64,000 nt of DNA from Candidatus Aminicenantota bacterium (GCA_014727835.1 WJMT01000129.1:1-64000), one strand, 5' to 3'; counted from the first letter of the stretch, positions 35,194 to 45,112 are shown. Program-made: numbers and translations. Notes: a model not told the origin generated them from the sequence alone.

Positions 35194-36402
35194 TTATGCA
35201 AGAAGCGAATCCGCGTATTGAATGCGCTGGCTCACAGATAATCCATATGGACAGGACCGGTCACAAGTCCCGCATTCCACACAAGATTTTGCTGTTTGAT
35301 CCGGAGCTAACTGGGAATACATGAGTTTGGCACGTGAAGGTTTTTCATACCCTTCAAAATAAGCAAGGTAACGGAGGATGGATGTGGTTTGGATCCCTTG
35401 GGGGCACCTATCCTGACAGGTTCCGCACATGTGGCAGTATTGGGAGCTATTTTCAGCAGCGTATTGAAACAGATTCCTACGCTCCTCTTCTGAGAGAGGG
35501 GAGTTGACCACTGAAAGGTCTTCGTCCAATTGAGTCCGGTTCATCATTTCTGTCACCACAGAGGTAATGTGGGAGTTATCCAAAGCCCATTTCAGCATGG
35601 CTTGATAGAGGGAAACGGATCCTGTATGGTATTTGTCCAGGTTCTGGCGTTTTCCGCCCACTTTCAGGGTCTTCATAGCAATGACTCCGATATCTTGATC
35701 CCAGGCTGATTTGATGAGTTTGCTTGTTCCGCTGGCTCCCAGATAATCTGAATATTTCTGGATCTGTTCTTCGGAATCATCCAGGTCAAACACATTGTAT
35801 CCCAATTGGACCATATCATAAGCGCCGCATTCCACTGCTTTTGATATGACTTGGTGATGATTGGAGTGACAGGAAATGCCGTTGAATCTGAATTTCCCTT
35901 CTTTTTTCATTCGGTCAAATGCGGACAGAACCCTCTCATCTGTAAGATTCGAGGGATTGGAAATCCCGTGAATCAATAAAACATCGATGCAGTCTGTTTG
36001 AAGCCTTTTCAAGCTACCTTCCACAGAAGAGACAATGGTTTTCTCGCTCCAGGGTCCTCTGAGATGAAATTTGGTTCCCACATAGACCTGATCTCGTCCC
36101 GCTTCTTTGAACAGCTTTCCGATTTGGCGTTCACTGTTTCCATTCATGTAGGTGTGCGAGGTGTCGATGTAGTTCACTCCTCTGTCAATGGCCTGCCTCA
36201 GAATAGCCCAGTCCGGAAGAGGGCTTCCCCCCAGTGAGATCTCAGAGACCTCAAGTCCTGTTCTTCCCAACCTTCGATAATACATTTCTCCCTTTTTGAT
36301 TCTGTGGGATGAAGTCTTGAGCAGACCTGTTTTGAGAAAAGGGACTGAAAATGAACCGAAGATCATTTTTTTCAAAAACAAACGCCGATTGTTTTTTGAC
36401 AT
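35194..36402 (-). CDS. Aldo/keto reductase with two [4Fe-4S] cluster motifs and Tat-type signal
   Basis: 402 residues. The N-terminus NNRRLFLKK plus a hydrophobic stretch fits a twin-arginine signal. The AKR barrel follows (LGRTGLEVSEISLGG; GVNYIDTSHTY with catalytic Asp/Tyr; GTKFH with Lys; LLIHG with His). The C-terminus carries CHMCGTCQDRCPQG and CVECGTCDRSCPYG, a ferredoxin-like pair of clusters. It probably reduces or oxidises a carbonyl or sugar outside the cytoplasm. ATG 36402 has AAAGGA at good spacing; GTG 36417 is the alternative. It follows dapA closely in one operon. Confidence 0.88.
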   Translation of the reverse strand: MSKNNRRLFLKKMIFGSFSVPFLKTGLLKTSSHRIKKGEMYYRRLGRTGLEVSEISLGGSPLPDWAILRQAIDRGVNYIDTSHTYMNGNSERQIGKLFKEAGRDQVYVGTKFHLRGPWSEKTIVSSVEGSLKRLQTDCIDVLLIHGISNPSNLTDERVLSAFDRMKKEGKFRFNGISCHSNHHQVISKAVECGAYDMVQLGYNVFDLDDSEEQIQKYSDYLGASGTSKLIKSAWDQDIGVIAMKTLKVGGKRQNLDKYHTGSVSLYQAMLKWALDNSHITSVVTEMMNRTQLDEDLSVVNSPLSEEERRNLFQYAAENSSQYCHMCGTCQDRCPQGIQTTSILRYLAYFEGYEKPSRAKLMYSQLAPDQTAKSCVECGTCDRSCPYGLSVSQRIQYADSLLA

Positions 36403-36413
36403 TGGTTTTCCTT

Positions 36414-37301
36414 TCACAGTTGGTTGAGTTGTTGGAGCATTTTTTTTATCTCATCTTTGGCCAAAGGTGTGAGGCTGAGAAGAGGAAGCCGGCAGGGTCC
36501 TCCATTATAGTCCAGAAGATCCAGAGCATATTTGGCTGCAGGGATGCCCCATTTTTTGGTCACAGCTTGATTCAAAGGGACCAGATCCAGCTGAAGCTTC
36601 CTGGCTTGATCCCATTGTTTTTGTTCAAAAAGTGTGTGAAGATGTGTGCACAATTTAGGGAGGACACAGGCCAGTCTCAAGATTCCGCCTGCAGCTCCCA
36701 TGATCAGTCCGGGCACCATCAAATTGCCGGCACCCAAAAGAAATGATTTTGTTGAATGGATATGAGGAATCAGCTCTTCGAAAAAATTCAAGTCGCCCGA
36801 GCTGTCTTTGATGCCCTGGATGTTGGGATGTTTCAAAAGAAAGGAGACCAACTCTTGATCCACAGAGACTCCGGTGTTCTGGGGGATGTTGTAGATGATC
36901 AAAGGGATTTGAGAATTTTCTGCTACAGAAACATAGTATTTTTTAAGGGCCTCAGAAGTCATTTTGGATTTGTAATAATGAGGCGTGCAGACCAAAGCTG
37001 AATCTGCCCCCGCATCTGCGGCTTGGTTGGTCAACTCAACGGTGTTGACAACAGATTCCCGTGCTGTTCCGGCGATGATTTTTTTGTATTCGGAGGACAC
37101 CTCTTTGGCTGTCCGGATCAAAGCAATGCATTCCTCATCGGACAGATAAGCTCCTTCTCCGGTGGACCCTGCAATGACATAGCCGGAAAGCTCTGTATCA
37201 TTGTATTTGCGGATATTTTGTTTGAATGCCTCCAGATCCAGCTTTTCGTTTTCAAAAGGAGTGGTTAAAGCAGCGATGATGCCTTTGTATTCACAGTCCA
37301 T
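36414..37301 (-). CDS. Dihydrodipicolinate synthase / N-acetylneuraminate lyase family aldolase
   Basis: 295 residues. GSTGEGAYLS (near residue 45), YNIPQNTGV (near 135) and the Schiff-base lysine in GIKDSSGD (near 162) mark the DapA/NanA family. The first motif has a G instead of the S found in true DapA (GTTGES), so lysine biosynthesis is not certain; 4-hydroxy-2-oxoglutarate or sugar-acid aldolase activity is equally possible. It sits upstream of the Fe-S reductase in the same operon, which slightly favours a catabolic role. Confidence 0.85.
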   Translation of the reverse strand: MDCEYKGIIAALTTPFENEKLDLEAFKQNIRKYNDTELSGYVIAGSTGEGAYLSDEECIALIRTAKEVSSEYKKIIAGTARESVVNTVELTNQAADAGADSALVCTPHYYKSKMTSEALKKYYVSVAENSQIPLIIYNIPQNTGVSVDQELVSFLLKHPNIQGIKDSSGDLNFFEELIPHIHSTKSFLLGAGNLMVPGLIMGAAGGILRLACVLPKLCTHLHTLFEQKQWDQARKLQLDLVPLNQAVTKKWGIPAAKYALDLLDYNGGPCRLPLLSLTPLAKDEIKKMLQQLNQL

Positions 37302-37318
37302 TTCTCTTCATGTTCCTT

Positions 37319-37693
37319 TCAGTATTTTTCGTTTTCGATCTCTTTGAGTTCTCGATCGCTTTTGCCAAAGTAATGCCCGATCTCATGCCGGACGACCTCT
37401 CTGACCTTTTCTTTGATTTCCTTATCAGAATGACAGATCTTTTCAATGGGTTTTTGATAAATGGAGATCACATCAGGCGGAAGATTTCCGTAATAAGGGC
37501 CCCGGTTTTTTAGGGGAACGCCGTGATACAAGCCCAAAAGCAGTCCTTTTCGGCTGATTCCAAGCCGCTCATAAACATCAAGCGGCGGGTTGTCTTCCAC
37601 AATCACAGTGATGTTTTTGAGGTATTTTTGAAACTCTTGACGGATTTCTGAGAGGGCCTCTTCCACCAGTTTCTCGAATTTGTTTCGGTCCAT
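37319..37693 (-). CDS. Small zincin-like metallopeptidase family protein
   Basis: 124 residues. VVRHEIGHYFGKSDREL (near residue 98) carries the HExxH zinc motif in the form typical of the small zincin family (Zincin_1, formerly DUF1025). RPPYYGNLPPDV-like residues around 65-75 are also typical. Substrates of the family are not known. It lies between cobO and dapA with short gaps on the same strand. Confidence 0.85.
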   Translation of the reverse strand: MDRNKFEKLVEEALSEIRQEFQKYLKNITVIVEDNPPLDVYERLGISRKGLLLGLYHGVPLKNRGPYYGNLPPDVISIYQKPIEKICHSDKEIKEKVREVVRHEIGHYFGKSDRELKEIENEKY

Positions 37694-37704
37694 ATGTTTG
37701 AAGA

Positions 37705-38235
37705 TTATCTTTCGATTCCATCCCGAGCCGAAACTTTTTGGGTGTAATAATGTTTGATTTCTGTCATGTCTGTTACCAGATCTGCTCTCTTTATCAAAGA
37801 TTTTGGGGCATGTCTTCCGGTTAAGATCACTTCGACGTGATCCGGTCTTTGATCCAAAAAATCATGCACATTTTCTTCCCGTATGAGATTGAAATACATG
37901 GCCACATTGATCTCATCCAGAACAATGATATCAAACAATCCTGAGAGCATGGCTTTCAAACAGGAATCAAGACCCTCTTCTGCTTTTTGAATATCTTGAG
38001 GGTCGGGATTTTTATTCACATGAATGAATGCATTCCTGCCGAACTGCTCCACCTTTACCAGAGGCTTCAGTCTTTCTAAGGATTTGAGTTCACCGTATTT
38101 TTGTCCTTTGATGAACTGACCGATATAGGTTTTGAGTCCATGACCTGCGGCTCTCAGGGCCAGTCCCAGAGCTGCGGTTGTTTTTCCCTTTCCCTGTCCC
38201 GTGTATATCTGGACCATACCTTTGAATTTTGTCAT
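37705..38235 (-). CDS. cobO: Cob(I)yrinic acid a,c-diamide adenosyltransferase
   Basis: About 176 residues from ATG 38235. [23 protein letters not shown] has the modified P-loop of the CobO/BtuR/CobA family, and [12 protein letters not shown] and LTGRHAP are conserved further along. It adds the adenosyl group to corrinoids. GGAA lies 7 bases before this ATG; the longer reading to 38328 has no support. A short MetH and possibly other B12 enzymes in the region would use corrinoids. It diverges from serS. Confidence 0.88.
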   Translation of the reverse strand: MTKFKGMVQIYTGQGKGKTTAALGLALRAAGHGLKTYIGQFIKGQKYGELKSLERLKPLVKVEQFGRNAFIHVNKNPDPQDIQKAEEGLDSCLKAMLSGLFDIIVLDEINVAMYFNLIREENVHDFLDQRPDHVEVILTGRHAPKSLIKRADLVTDMTEIKHYYTQKVSARDGIER

Positions 38236-38323
38236 GCTTGATTCCGTCATTGTTATGATATTTGAATCCAAGTTTATAGTCAATGATTCTGGCTCATTCA
38301 TCAAATCACTGTTCTGCTTTGAT

Positions 38324-38352
38324 TTCACATTTCCACCCTATTGTAATATAAT
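38324..38352 (+). promoter_or_regulatory. serS promoter giving a leaderless transcript
   Basis: TTCACA (38324-38329), 17-base spacer, perfect TATAAT (38347-38352). The ATG at 38360 would be at or next to the first transcribed base. No Shine-Dalgarno sequence lies before it. Confidence 0.65.
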
Positions 38353-38359
38353 CCTTCAC

Positions 38360-39631
38360 ATGCTGGATATTAGATTTGTACAAGATAACGCGGATTTTGT
38401 CAGAAAAAAAATTTTGACCCGGGGAATCGATCTGAACCTGTCCGGATTTCTCAAACTGGCTGAAGAAAAGAAGGAATATTTGGTAAAAATTGAAAAGCTT
38501 CGGCACAAACTGAACAAAAATTCAAAATTGATCGGTGAAATGAAGCGAAAAGGAGAGGATGCCGCCTCATTGATCAAAGAGATGAAGCAGGTATCTGATG
38601 AGATCAAGCAAAATGAGGATGAATTCAAAGACATTGAAGAACAAATCAGTGATGTGCTGCTGAACATCCCCAATATCCCTCACGAAACAGTGCCTGTGGG
38701 ACCAGATGAGTCTTCGAACAAAGAATTGAGAAAATCCGGGACTAAGCCGGAATTCAGTTTCCAGCCCAAACCTCATTGGGAGATCGGAGAAAAATTGGGG
38801 ATCCTTGATTTCAAAAGAGCTGCCAAGCTGACAGGAGCCCGGTTTGCTGTTTACAAAGGATTGGGAGCCCGGCTGGAAAGAGCTTTGATCAATTTTATGC
38901 TGGATATTCACATCAAAGGCAACGAGTTTGAAGAGACGCTTCCTCCGTTTATCGCCAATAAAGAGAGCTTGCTGGGCACTGGAAACCTTCCTAAATTTGA
39001 AGAAGATCTGTTTCAGCTCAAAGGATATGACTGGTATTTGATCCCCACAGCTGAAGTGCCTCTCACCAATCTGTACCGGGATGAAATTCTCGAGGCAGAT
39101 TCGCTTCCCCGGAGATATGTGGCCTACACTCCTTGTTTTCGAAGCGAAGCCGGATCTTACGGAAAAGATGTCCGCGGTCTCATCCGGCAGCACCAATTCA
39201 ATAAGGTGGAGCTCATGAGCTTCACTCTTCCTGAAAACTCATACCAAGAGCTGGAAAAAATCACAGGTTATGCAGAGAAAGTACTGGAACAATTGGGGCT
39301 TCATTTCCGCGTGGTCAGCTTATGCACCGGAGAACTGGGATTTGCCGGAGCCAAGACCTATGACCTCGAGCTCTGGATGCCGCAGCGGAATGATTATGTA
39401 GAGATCTCATCCTGCACCAACTGCGAGGCTTTTCAAGCCAGACGGGCCAACATCCGGTTCCGGAGAGATATAGAGTCCAAACCAGAATGGGTTCACACTC
39501 TCAATGGGTCTGGTGTGGCCGTGGGGCGCACAGTCAGTTCGATTCTGGAATCGTTTCAACGGGAGGATGGAAGTGTTGAGATTCCTGAAGTGCTGCACCC
39601 CTACATGAACGATGTCACTGAGATCACCTGA
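38360..39631 (+). CDS. serS: Seryl-tRNA synthetase
   Basis: 423 residues. [17 protein letters not shown] is the standard SerRS start, and the antiparallel coiled-coil arm spans about residues 30-100. Class II motif 2 ([21 protein letters not shown], near 255) and motif 3 ([18 protein letters not shown], near 383) are intact. The much longer upstream frame from 38201 has no support. A tRNA-Ser gene begins 55 bases after the stop. Confidence 0.96.
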   Translation: MLDIRFVQDNADFVRKKILTRGIDLNLSGFLKLAEEKKEYLVKIEKLRHKLNKNSKLIGEMKRKGEDAASLIKEMKQVSDEIKQNEDEFKDIEEQISDVLLNIPNIPHETVPVGPDESSNKELRKSGTKPEFSFQPKPHWEIGEKLGILDFKRAAKLTGARFAVYKGLGARLERALINFMLDIHIKGNEFEETLPPFIANKESLLGTGNLPKFEEDLFQLKGYDWYLIPTAEVPLTNLYRDEILEADSLPRRYVAYTPCFRSEAGSYGKDVRGLIRQHQFNKVELMSFTLPENSYQELEKITGYAEKVLEQLGLHFRVVSLCTGELGFAGAKTYDLELWMPQRNDYVEISSCTNCEAFQARRANIRFRRDIESKPEWVHTLNGSGVAVGRTVSSILESFQREDGSVEIPEVLHPYMNDVTEIT

Positions 39632-39686
39632 TTTTTTGCCAATCTGAAGTGAAAATGCTAGACTATGATGACTCATATGAGCTGAT

Positions 39687-39773
39687 GGAGGGATGGCCGA
39701 GTGGCTGAAGGCGGCGGTCTTGAAAACCGCTTCACGAGCAATCGTGACGGGGGTTCGAATCCCTCTCCCTCCG
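39687..39773 (+). tRNA. tRNA-Ser (anticodon TGA)
   Basis: 87 bases with acceptor GGAGGGA/TCCCTCC, anticodon stem GCGGT/ACCGC around TCTTGAAA, and a long variable arm (CACGAGCAATCGTG region). The discriminator is G and CCA is not encoded. It reads UCA codons and lies just after serS. Confidence 0.95.
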
Positions 39774-39790
39774 TTTGAAATTTTTCGGGA

Positions 39791-40423
39791 TCATTTCAAG
39801 TATTTGAAAAAATAATCTGAAACTGGACCGTGTTCTTTCCAATTTTTGAATTCTGTTTCAGTCCAGTCATGGTTGCTGTAAGTCACTTTCATCCATTGAA
39901 TCCGGTCCCTTTGGTCTACTCTGAATGCAATGGATTTGTAGGTCAGATTTGAAGTTCCCTTGGGTTCAAGCCTATACTGATCCTTGCTCTCATCATAGGT
40001 GATCTCATAGTTATTCTTGATTTCTGTTTTGGTTTCACCGAGCACCGGGATCAGAAGACGGGGCATTCCTTGCTGGGAAGTCAGGTCTTCAAAATCATAG
40101 GCCTTCACTTCTCCCAGGTCATGATCGATGATGTGTATGGTCTGGCCGTCACAATACAGCTCATAGTTTTCATCCCCTTTGAGCTTGATCCGGAAAAAGT
40201 GGGGATATTTGTAGTGAAAGGTGCCGTGCAAAGAGACCTCATCCACAAGAAACTCTGTGCTTTTGGTCTGCTTGATATCACAGGTGATCAGATTTTGATC
40301 TTTCAGCTGTTTTTCCCATTTGGTGAGAAGCTCATCAATGTCCTGACTTAAGGAAAAATGAACAGTGAAGACAAAAAAAACAGACAAGAACAGCAAACAG
40401 AAAAAAATGGATTTAAATCTCAT
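39791..40423 (-). CDS. LolA-like outer-membrane lipoprotein carrier
   Basis: 210 residues with a signal peptide (about 1-26). The pattern TCDIKQTKSTEF, GTFHYKYPHFFRIKL and YELYCDGQTIHIIDHDLGEV fits the LolA/LppX barrel that shelters acyl chains in the periplasm. AAGGAG lies before ATG 40423, and the start overlaps the MMPL gene by ATGA. Together they suggest a carrier for the lipid moved by that exporter rather than the general lipoprotein carrier. Longer upstream reading to 40555 overlaps the exporter gene and is unlikely. Confidence 0.82.
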   Translation of the reverse strand: MRFKSIFFCLLFLSVFFVFTVHFSLSQDIDELLTKWEKQLKDQNLITCDIKQTKSTEFLVDEVSLHGTFHYKYPHFFRIKLKGDENYELYCDGQTIHIIDHDLGEVKAYDFEDLTSQQGMPRLLIPVLGETKTEIKNNYEITYDESKDQYRLEPKGTSNLTYKSIAFRVDQRDRIQWMKVTYSNHDWTETEFKNWKEHGPVSDYFFKYLK

Positions 40424-42933
40424 AGGTGACTCCTTTTCAGAAAAGAGGGGAGAAGAAACATAGTGAAAAGCCAGCAGGCAAAAATTCCAAAGCTCACGAT
40501 TTTTCCGGTGTTGGAAACCAAAGGGGAGGAAGAGAGCAAAAGGGTGAGAAAGCAAATCATGGTGGAAGCTGTGGTGAGGGTGAGCACCGGAGCGATCTCC
40601 CTGAGGATTTCAGAGATATCTTTGTCAGGGCTGCTTATTTTTCGGTGGATGAGATGCACAGAGTCGTCAATGCCGATTCCAATGACCATTGCCACCACTC
40701 CGATCAAGGCAGGAGAGAATCGAATGGACAAGAGAGTCACCAAAGCAAGAGTCAGAGGGATGGCCCCTATTAAGGGCAGCAGAGAGACCAATAATAATCG
40801 AATTTTTTTGAAGTATAACAAAAGGATGATGGAAATGATTCCTCCGGCCCACAGGCTGATGGAAACGAAATCCCTTTTGATGATGGTGTTGACCGATTGG
40901 TGAACCTGATAAGTCCCTGTGAGCTGCTTTTCAATATAGGGGGGAGATGGAAGATTTTCCAGCTTCTCAGAAACACTGAGCAGAAGATCCTGTTTGGCCA
41001 GCTCTTTTTTTGGCCACACATAGGTCTGTAAAAAGAAATGCTTTCCCTGTTTTTTTATGAAGCGGGAGAAAGAAGGATGATCGGATAATGAAACCAGATT
41101 CTCCATTTTGAAAATCTCTTCCAAAAGGTCATAGTATTCTTTATGACGGTCCAGGACACGGAATCCGGATCGGTTCATCTGTTTGAAAAAAAAGGAACGA
41201 TTCTCTTTGATCCGGGAGGAAACATCACAGATCTGAGCCAGGCGGGCCTGCACCTGATCCTCAGGAACATAGAACATAGAGGGTGAATAAAATCCGGTAA
41301 TTTTCTCTTCTTGAGCCAGTGCAATGAGGTGCTGATCCAAATTTTTTTGATACTGCATTCCTTTGGAAAGCTGGTCTGTCTTGAGAGTGACTTGAGTGCT
41401 CAATATAAAGGAAGAACCAAATTTTTGGGAAACATGCCGGGCGTTTGTAAGTGACGGGATATTCTGGGGGAGCAGTTTGAATAAAGACATATCGAATCTC
41501 AGATTCATCATCACCAGGATTGACAGAATGATGATGCTGAAAGCAGCGATACGGCTGAAGTCTGTTTTTTTTAGGGACAGGCGGTACAAGATGCGGGGCA
41601 AAGCTCCTAAAGAGGTCAGCTTGACCTGAGCTGAGGAACGGGGCTTCAGCCACCTCACCACCGCGGGAAACAAGACCAGGGTCACAGTTAAAGACAGGAA
41701 AAGACTGATGCTTGTGAGCAGTCCGAACTGTCTGAGAGCAGGGTAGCGGGAAAAGCTCAACACCAGAAATCCGCAGGCTGTGGTGGTGATTCCTATGAAT
41801 AAAGGGGGACCGCAGTCAGTCAGAGTGATTTGGAGAGCCTTATCCAGGGATTTTAGTTTTTTATGATATTGGAAAAAACGGCTGGATAAGTGGAAAGTGA
41901 TATCCACTCCCAGGCCCAATACAATTGCAGCAAATCCAATGGAGATCATTTTCAAAGGATTGAAAAACAGGCTTGCGACCAGAAGAGAGCCATACACAGA
42001 GAAAAAGATAGGAAGAAAACACATCAGGGTAACCTTCAGGTTTCTGAAGACCAGAATGAGCAGGGTGAAAATAAGGATCGATGAGATCACATTGATCACA
42101 AAGATTTCTTTATTCAGGATGGAATGGGTTTCTGCTGTGAGGCCGTATTTTCCTGCAAATTCACAGGTTATGGATTGAGAGCCCGGAAGAGATGATTTGA
42201 TATGCATGATTTTTTCACTGATCTCTGTGGTGAGTTCAATGCAGTACTGAGTATCTTCCCCTGAACCGCGTGGCTGGGCAAAGATCAGGCGGGAAGACAT
42301 GTCTTGTGAGTCAAAGTAAAAACTGTGTGGTGAAATTTTGTAATTGGCCATAAAGTTTTTGAGCCAGGATTCAAGCAGCTCCCTGAGATGGAACACATCC
42401 ACAGCAATCAGTTCTCTCAATCCGGGATGACCGGTCATCACGACCTGTTTTCGGGTTCGAATGATCTCTGTTTGGATTCCTTGTTCTGTGAATTTATCTG
42501 AAAACAAGGATAGATATTTGTCAGGATCTTGAAAAATCACTGCCCGACACATTTGTACCAATTGGTCTTGCTCAGCCAAATCAAATAGTCCGGACTGCAC
42601 ATAACGGATCTCCTTCATGCCCGCAAGCTCTTGGACCAATGCTTGAGTGAACTGATCTCTCACCTGCTCATCGGTCTGAGAATGCTTCTGCAGGAGGACC
42701 AGGGGAGTGCTCTCTCCGAATCTTTTGTAATTGTCTATAAAAAGCTTGAATTCTTTTCCGCGCAGACCTTTTGCGTCTAAAAGCATGGGTTCGATTTTTA
42801 AATTTTTCAAAAGCAGCGGCCCTGAGATCAGTACCAAGACGGAGACAAGAAGAATGATCCTGTGTTTTCTGTAAGAAAAGAGGGCCAGGGCAGAGAAGAA
42901 GCCAGTTATTTTTTTATAAAATTTAGGTTTCAT
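40420..42933 (-). CDS. MMPL/RND family exporter
   Basis: 837 residues with the RND pattern: one N-terminal membrane helix, a large loop, five helices (about 270-420), then the same again. GLGVDITFHLSSRF (near 350) and GIGIDDSVHLIHR (near 760) are the repeated TM4 motifs with acidic residues for proton coupling. It resembles HpnN-type and MMPL transporters that move hydrophobic lipids. It overlaps the upstream CrtC/AttH-synthase gene by 11 bases and the LolA-like gene by 4, so the three are one translational unit. Confidence 0.88.
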   Translation of the reverse strand: MKPKFYKKITGFFSALALFSYRKHRIILLVSVLVLISGPLLLKNLKIEPMLLDAKGLRGKEFKLFIDNYKRFGESTPLVLLQKHSQTDEQVRDQFTQALVQELAGMKEIRYVQSGLFDLAEQDQLVQMCRAVIFQDPDKYLSLFSDKFTEQGIQTEIIRTRKQVVMTGHPGLRELIAVDVFHLRELLESWLKNFMANYKISPHSFYFDSQDMSSRLIFAQPRGSGEDTQYCIELTTEISEKIMHIKSSLPGSQSITCEFAGKYGLTAETHSILNKEIFVINVISSILIFTLLILVFRNLKVTLMCFLPIFFSVYGSLLVASLFFNPLKMISIGFAAIVLGLGVDITFHLSSRFFQYHKKLKSLDKALQITLTDCGPPLFIGITTTACGFLVLSFSRYPALRQFGLLTSISLFLSLTVTLVLFPAVVRWLKPRSSAQVKLTSLGALPRILYRLSLKKTDFSRIAAFSIIILSILVMMNLRFDMSLFKLLPQNIPSLTNARHVSQKFGSSFILSTQVTLKTDQLSKGMQYQKNLDQHLIALAQEEKITGFYSPSMFYVPEDQVQARLAQICDVSSRIKENRSFFFKQMNRSGFRVLDRHKEYYDLLEEIFKMENLVSLSDHPSFSRFIKKQGKHFFLQTYVWPKKELAKQDLLLSVSEKLENLPSPPYIEKQLTGTYQVHQSVNTIIKRDFVSISLWAGGIISIILLLYFKKIRLLLVSLLPLIGAIPLTLALVTLLSIRFSPALIGVVAMVIGIGIDDSVHLIHRKISSPDKDISEILREIAPVLTLTTASTMICFLTLLLSSSPLVSNTGKIVSFGIFACWLFTMFLLPSFLKRSHL

Positions 42934-45112
42934 AATTGAAATTGAGCAGACCTGTGATCATCAGTTTGATTTGAATTTTTGCCTCGGTCATAGGGATGAC
43001 TCGGGAGAGTTTTTTCCATTCTTTGTCAATCATGTCTGCCGCTTCTTTTTTGCATAGGGCGAGAACTCCGGAGTTGTAAATCAAGTCTGTAGCAGCAGCC
43101 AGTTGTTCCGGTTCCTTTCTCCTTTTTTTTGAACACAAAATCGACAACAGGATCTCTGACTCTTTGTTCTCTAAACACTGGATGGCTCTGTGAATGACAT
43201 AGGTCAGTTTTCCAGAAGAAATGTCTTCTCCGGGTTTTTTGGTCCATTCCGGAGATTTACTGAAGTTGTGTATGTCATCGATAATCTGGAAAGCAGTGCC
43301 AAACGCAGCGGCCATGGCTCTGTATCTCTGTCTGACCTGATCGCTGGATTTGGCAATCACACAGGCTGCCTCACTGCCTCCCACTACAGCAGCTCCTGTT
43401 TTTTGTGCATACATCTGTAAGATCTTATCTTCCAGAGAGTCCTCACTCCAAGTTTTATAATGGTCTTTGGTTAAGTATTTAGACCAGTAAATGTCCATGG
43501 CCTGGCCAAAATGGGCTTGGATCATGGTTTGGTTTGTGATCTCAAGCAATTTTCTTTTCTGGTCTTCATTGAGAAGTGAATTGTTCTGGATCAAAAGCGT
43601 TGGCAGAAAATACAATATGCATCCGGCATTGATGGCAACATCTTTCCCGTACTTCAGATGCAGGCATTTTTCACCTCTTCGGATAAGGGATTTGTCTTCA
43701 ATATCATCGATAATCAGGGCTCCGGTGTGGTTGAGTTCCAATGTGCTGCAGATCAATGTTTCATAAGGTTTGGGGTCCACACCCAGAGATTCCAAGGCCA
43801 GAAGCCCGAATACAGGCCTCCATCTTTTTCCTTTCCTGGAAATCAGGTCCCAAACAGGTTCGGAAAGCACAGACGTCAAAGCCTCAGGGTCGTGTTTCCA
43901 TAGTGGTTTTCCCGCGAACTGTTCCATATGCGAGCTTTTGATTTTTTTCGGCAGAAATGATTCGATGACCCGGTCAATTTTTTGGGAGAAGGCTTGGAGA
44001 TGCTTTTTGTAATCAAACAGATAGCCATAACCGTGCAATTCCAAACGGGCTCTTCCGGAAATGTCCTGACCGTCAATGGATCCTCTCACTTCTCCAGCAC
44101 CTTCCCAGATGGCACGGATAACTCCAAAAAAAGGGATTTCCTGGTCCTGATGAAAGGGAGTAAAATGGAGCTGGGCTTTGAGTTCTGGAATGGTGATCTT
44201 CCATTGGATCGGATAGATGATGTGTGAGTGGGGGCTTTCCCAAAAGCCGGTGGGCTCCATGATGATATCATTGAGGGCTCGTGAAGGAGAACCAATGGGA
44301 CGGTACAATCCTCCCTGTTTGATGAGCTTATTTGATTCCATATCCCTGTGTGCAGTGACCACCATGTCAGAACCATCATTCAAGTTGATCCCGATCCAGT
44401 CCCATCCCAGATACCTTTTTTCGTCAAGTTTTTCAATGAACCAGTTGTTGAAATCACCCCATTGATGGTCCATCCATGCGTTACCTTTCACCGTCAGAGA
44501 ATTGATTTTCCCTGATAAATTCATTCGGGGATACGTGTTGTAGCAAGTCGTTTCCAGGTTGGGCAGGTCACGATCATGAAGATGTATGACTTTTTGCTGA
44601 GGGATTAATTTCAATTGGATGAATTTTTGACTTGAAGGAGCCTTGAATGACAAGTGGAAAGCCTGGCTCTTTTGCACCAAAGAAAAATCACCCCAGCGAA
44701 TTGTGAGCGGTTTGCCTTTTAGGTCAACAGGATCTGAGATAACTTTTATGGGAGAGGGAGGTCCGTAAGTTTTGATTTCCTTCATATAAGCTTGAAAGAG
44801 AACAGGATCCAGATTTCCTGATTCCTCTTGAAGGAGAAGAAAGGTCTCATTCAAATTTTTAAGAACATCTCGGTGAATCTGGCTGATAGAGTGAGAAACA
44901 TTTTTTTTCAGGTCCAGATTAGAACAAATGAGATAAAACACCTGTTTGTCTTTTTCAGGAGGATCTTTTTTGATTTTTTGGCGGAACAAAGAGAGCATAA
45001 AATAGTTCTTATCAATCTGGGATCCTTCAAAAAATCCTTGAAAAAACCACCATTCCAGAGGAGTCTCAAAATGAGGGGACTCGTCAGCTAGCTTCACATT
45101 TTTTTCTTTCAA
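42923..45112 (-). CDS. CrtC/AttH-like domain fused to polyprenyl diphosphate synthase
   Basis: 729 residues. The N-terminal domain (about 10-370) matches the lipocalin-like CrtC/AttH group: TPLEWWFFQG, AWMDHQWGDF and LGWDWIGINLNDGSD. The C-terminal part (about 395-729) is a trans-prenyl synthase with RKGKRWRP, the first aspartate-rich motif IIDDIED (near 470) and GQAMDIYW. The second motif is IIDDIHN (near 612), where the usual last aspartate is replaced by asparagine. The start codon is TTG 45112 or GTG 45097; no ATG is available. It probably makes and modifies an isoprenoid. Such a fusion is unusual as far as I know. Confidence 0.85.
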   Translation of the reverse strand: MKEKNVKLADESPHFETPLEWWFFQGFFEGSQIDKNYFMLSLFRQKIKKDPPEKDKQVFYLICSNLDLKKNVSHSISQIHRDVLKNLNETFLLLQEESGNLDPVLFQAYMKEIKTYGPPSPIKVISDPVDLKGKPLTIRWGDFSLVQKSQAFHLSFKAPSSQKFIQLKLIPQQKVIHLHDRDLPNLETTCYNTYPRMNLSGKINSLTVKGNAWMDHQWGDFNNWFIEKLDEKRYLGWDWIGINLNDGSDMVVTAHRDMESNKLIKQGGLYRPIGSPSRALNDIIMEPTGFWESPHSHIIYPIQWKITIPELKAQLHFTPFHQDQEIPFFGVIRAIWEGAGEVRGSIDGQDISGRARLELHGYGYLFDYKKHLQAFSQKIDRVIESFLPKKIKSSHMEQFAGKPLWKHDPEALTSVLSEPVWDLISRKGKRWRPVFGLLALESLGVDPKPYETLICSTLELNHTGALIIDDIEDKSLIRRGEKCLHLKYGKDVAINAGCILYFLPTLLIQNNSLLNEDQKRKLLEITNQTMIQAHFGQAMDIYWSKYLTKDHYKTWSEDSLEDKILQMYAQKTGAAVVGGSEAACVIAKSSDQVRQRYRAMAAAFGTAFQIIDDIHNFSKSPEWTKKPGEDISSGKLTYVIHRAIQCLENKESEILLSILCSKKRRKEPEQLAAATDLIYNSGVLALCKKEAADMIDKEWKKLSRVIPMTEAKIQIKLMITGLLNFNYET

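Noticed and set aside
34962-35201. 79-codon minus-strand frame
   Set aside because: It lies across the SRP RNA gene, whose structure explains the region.
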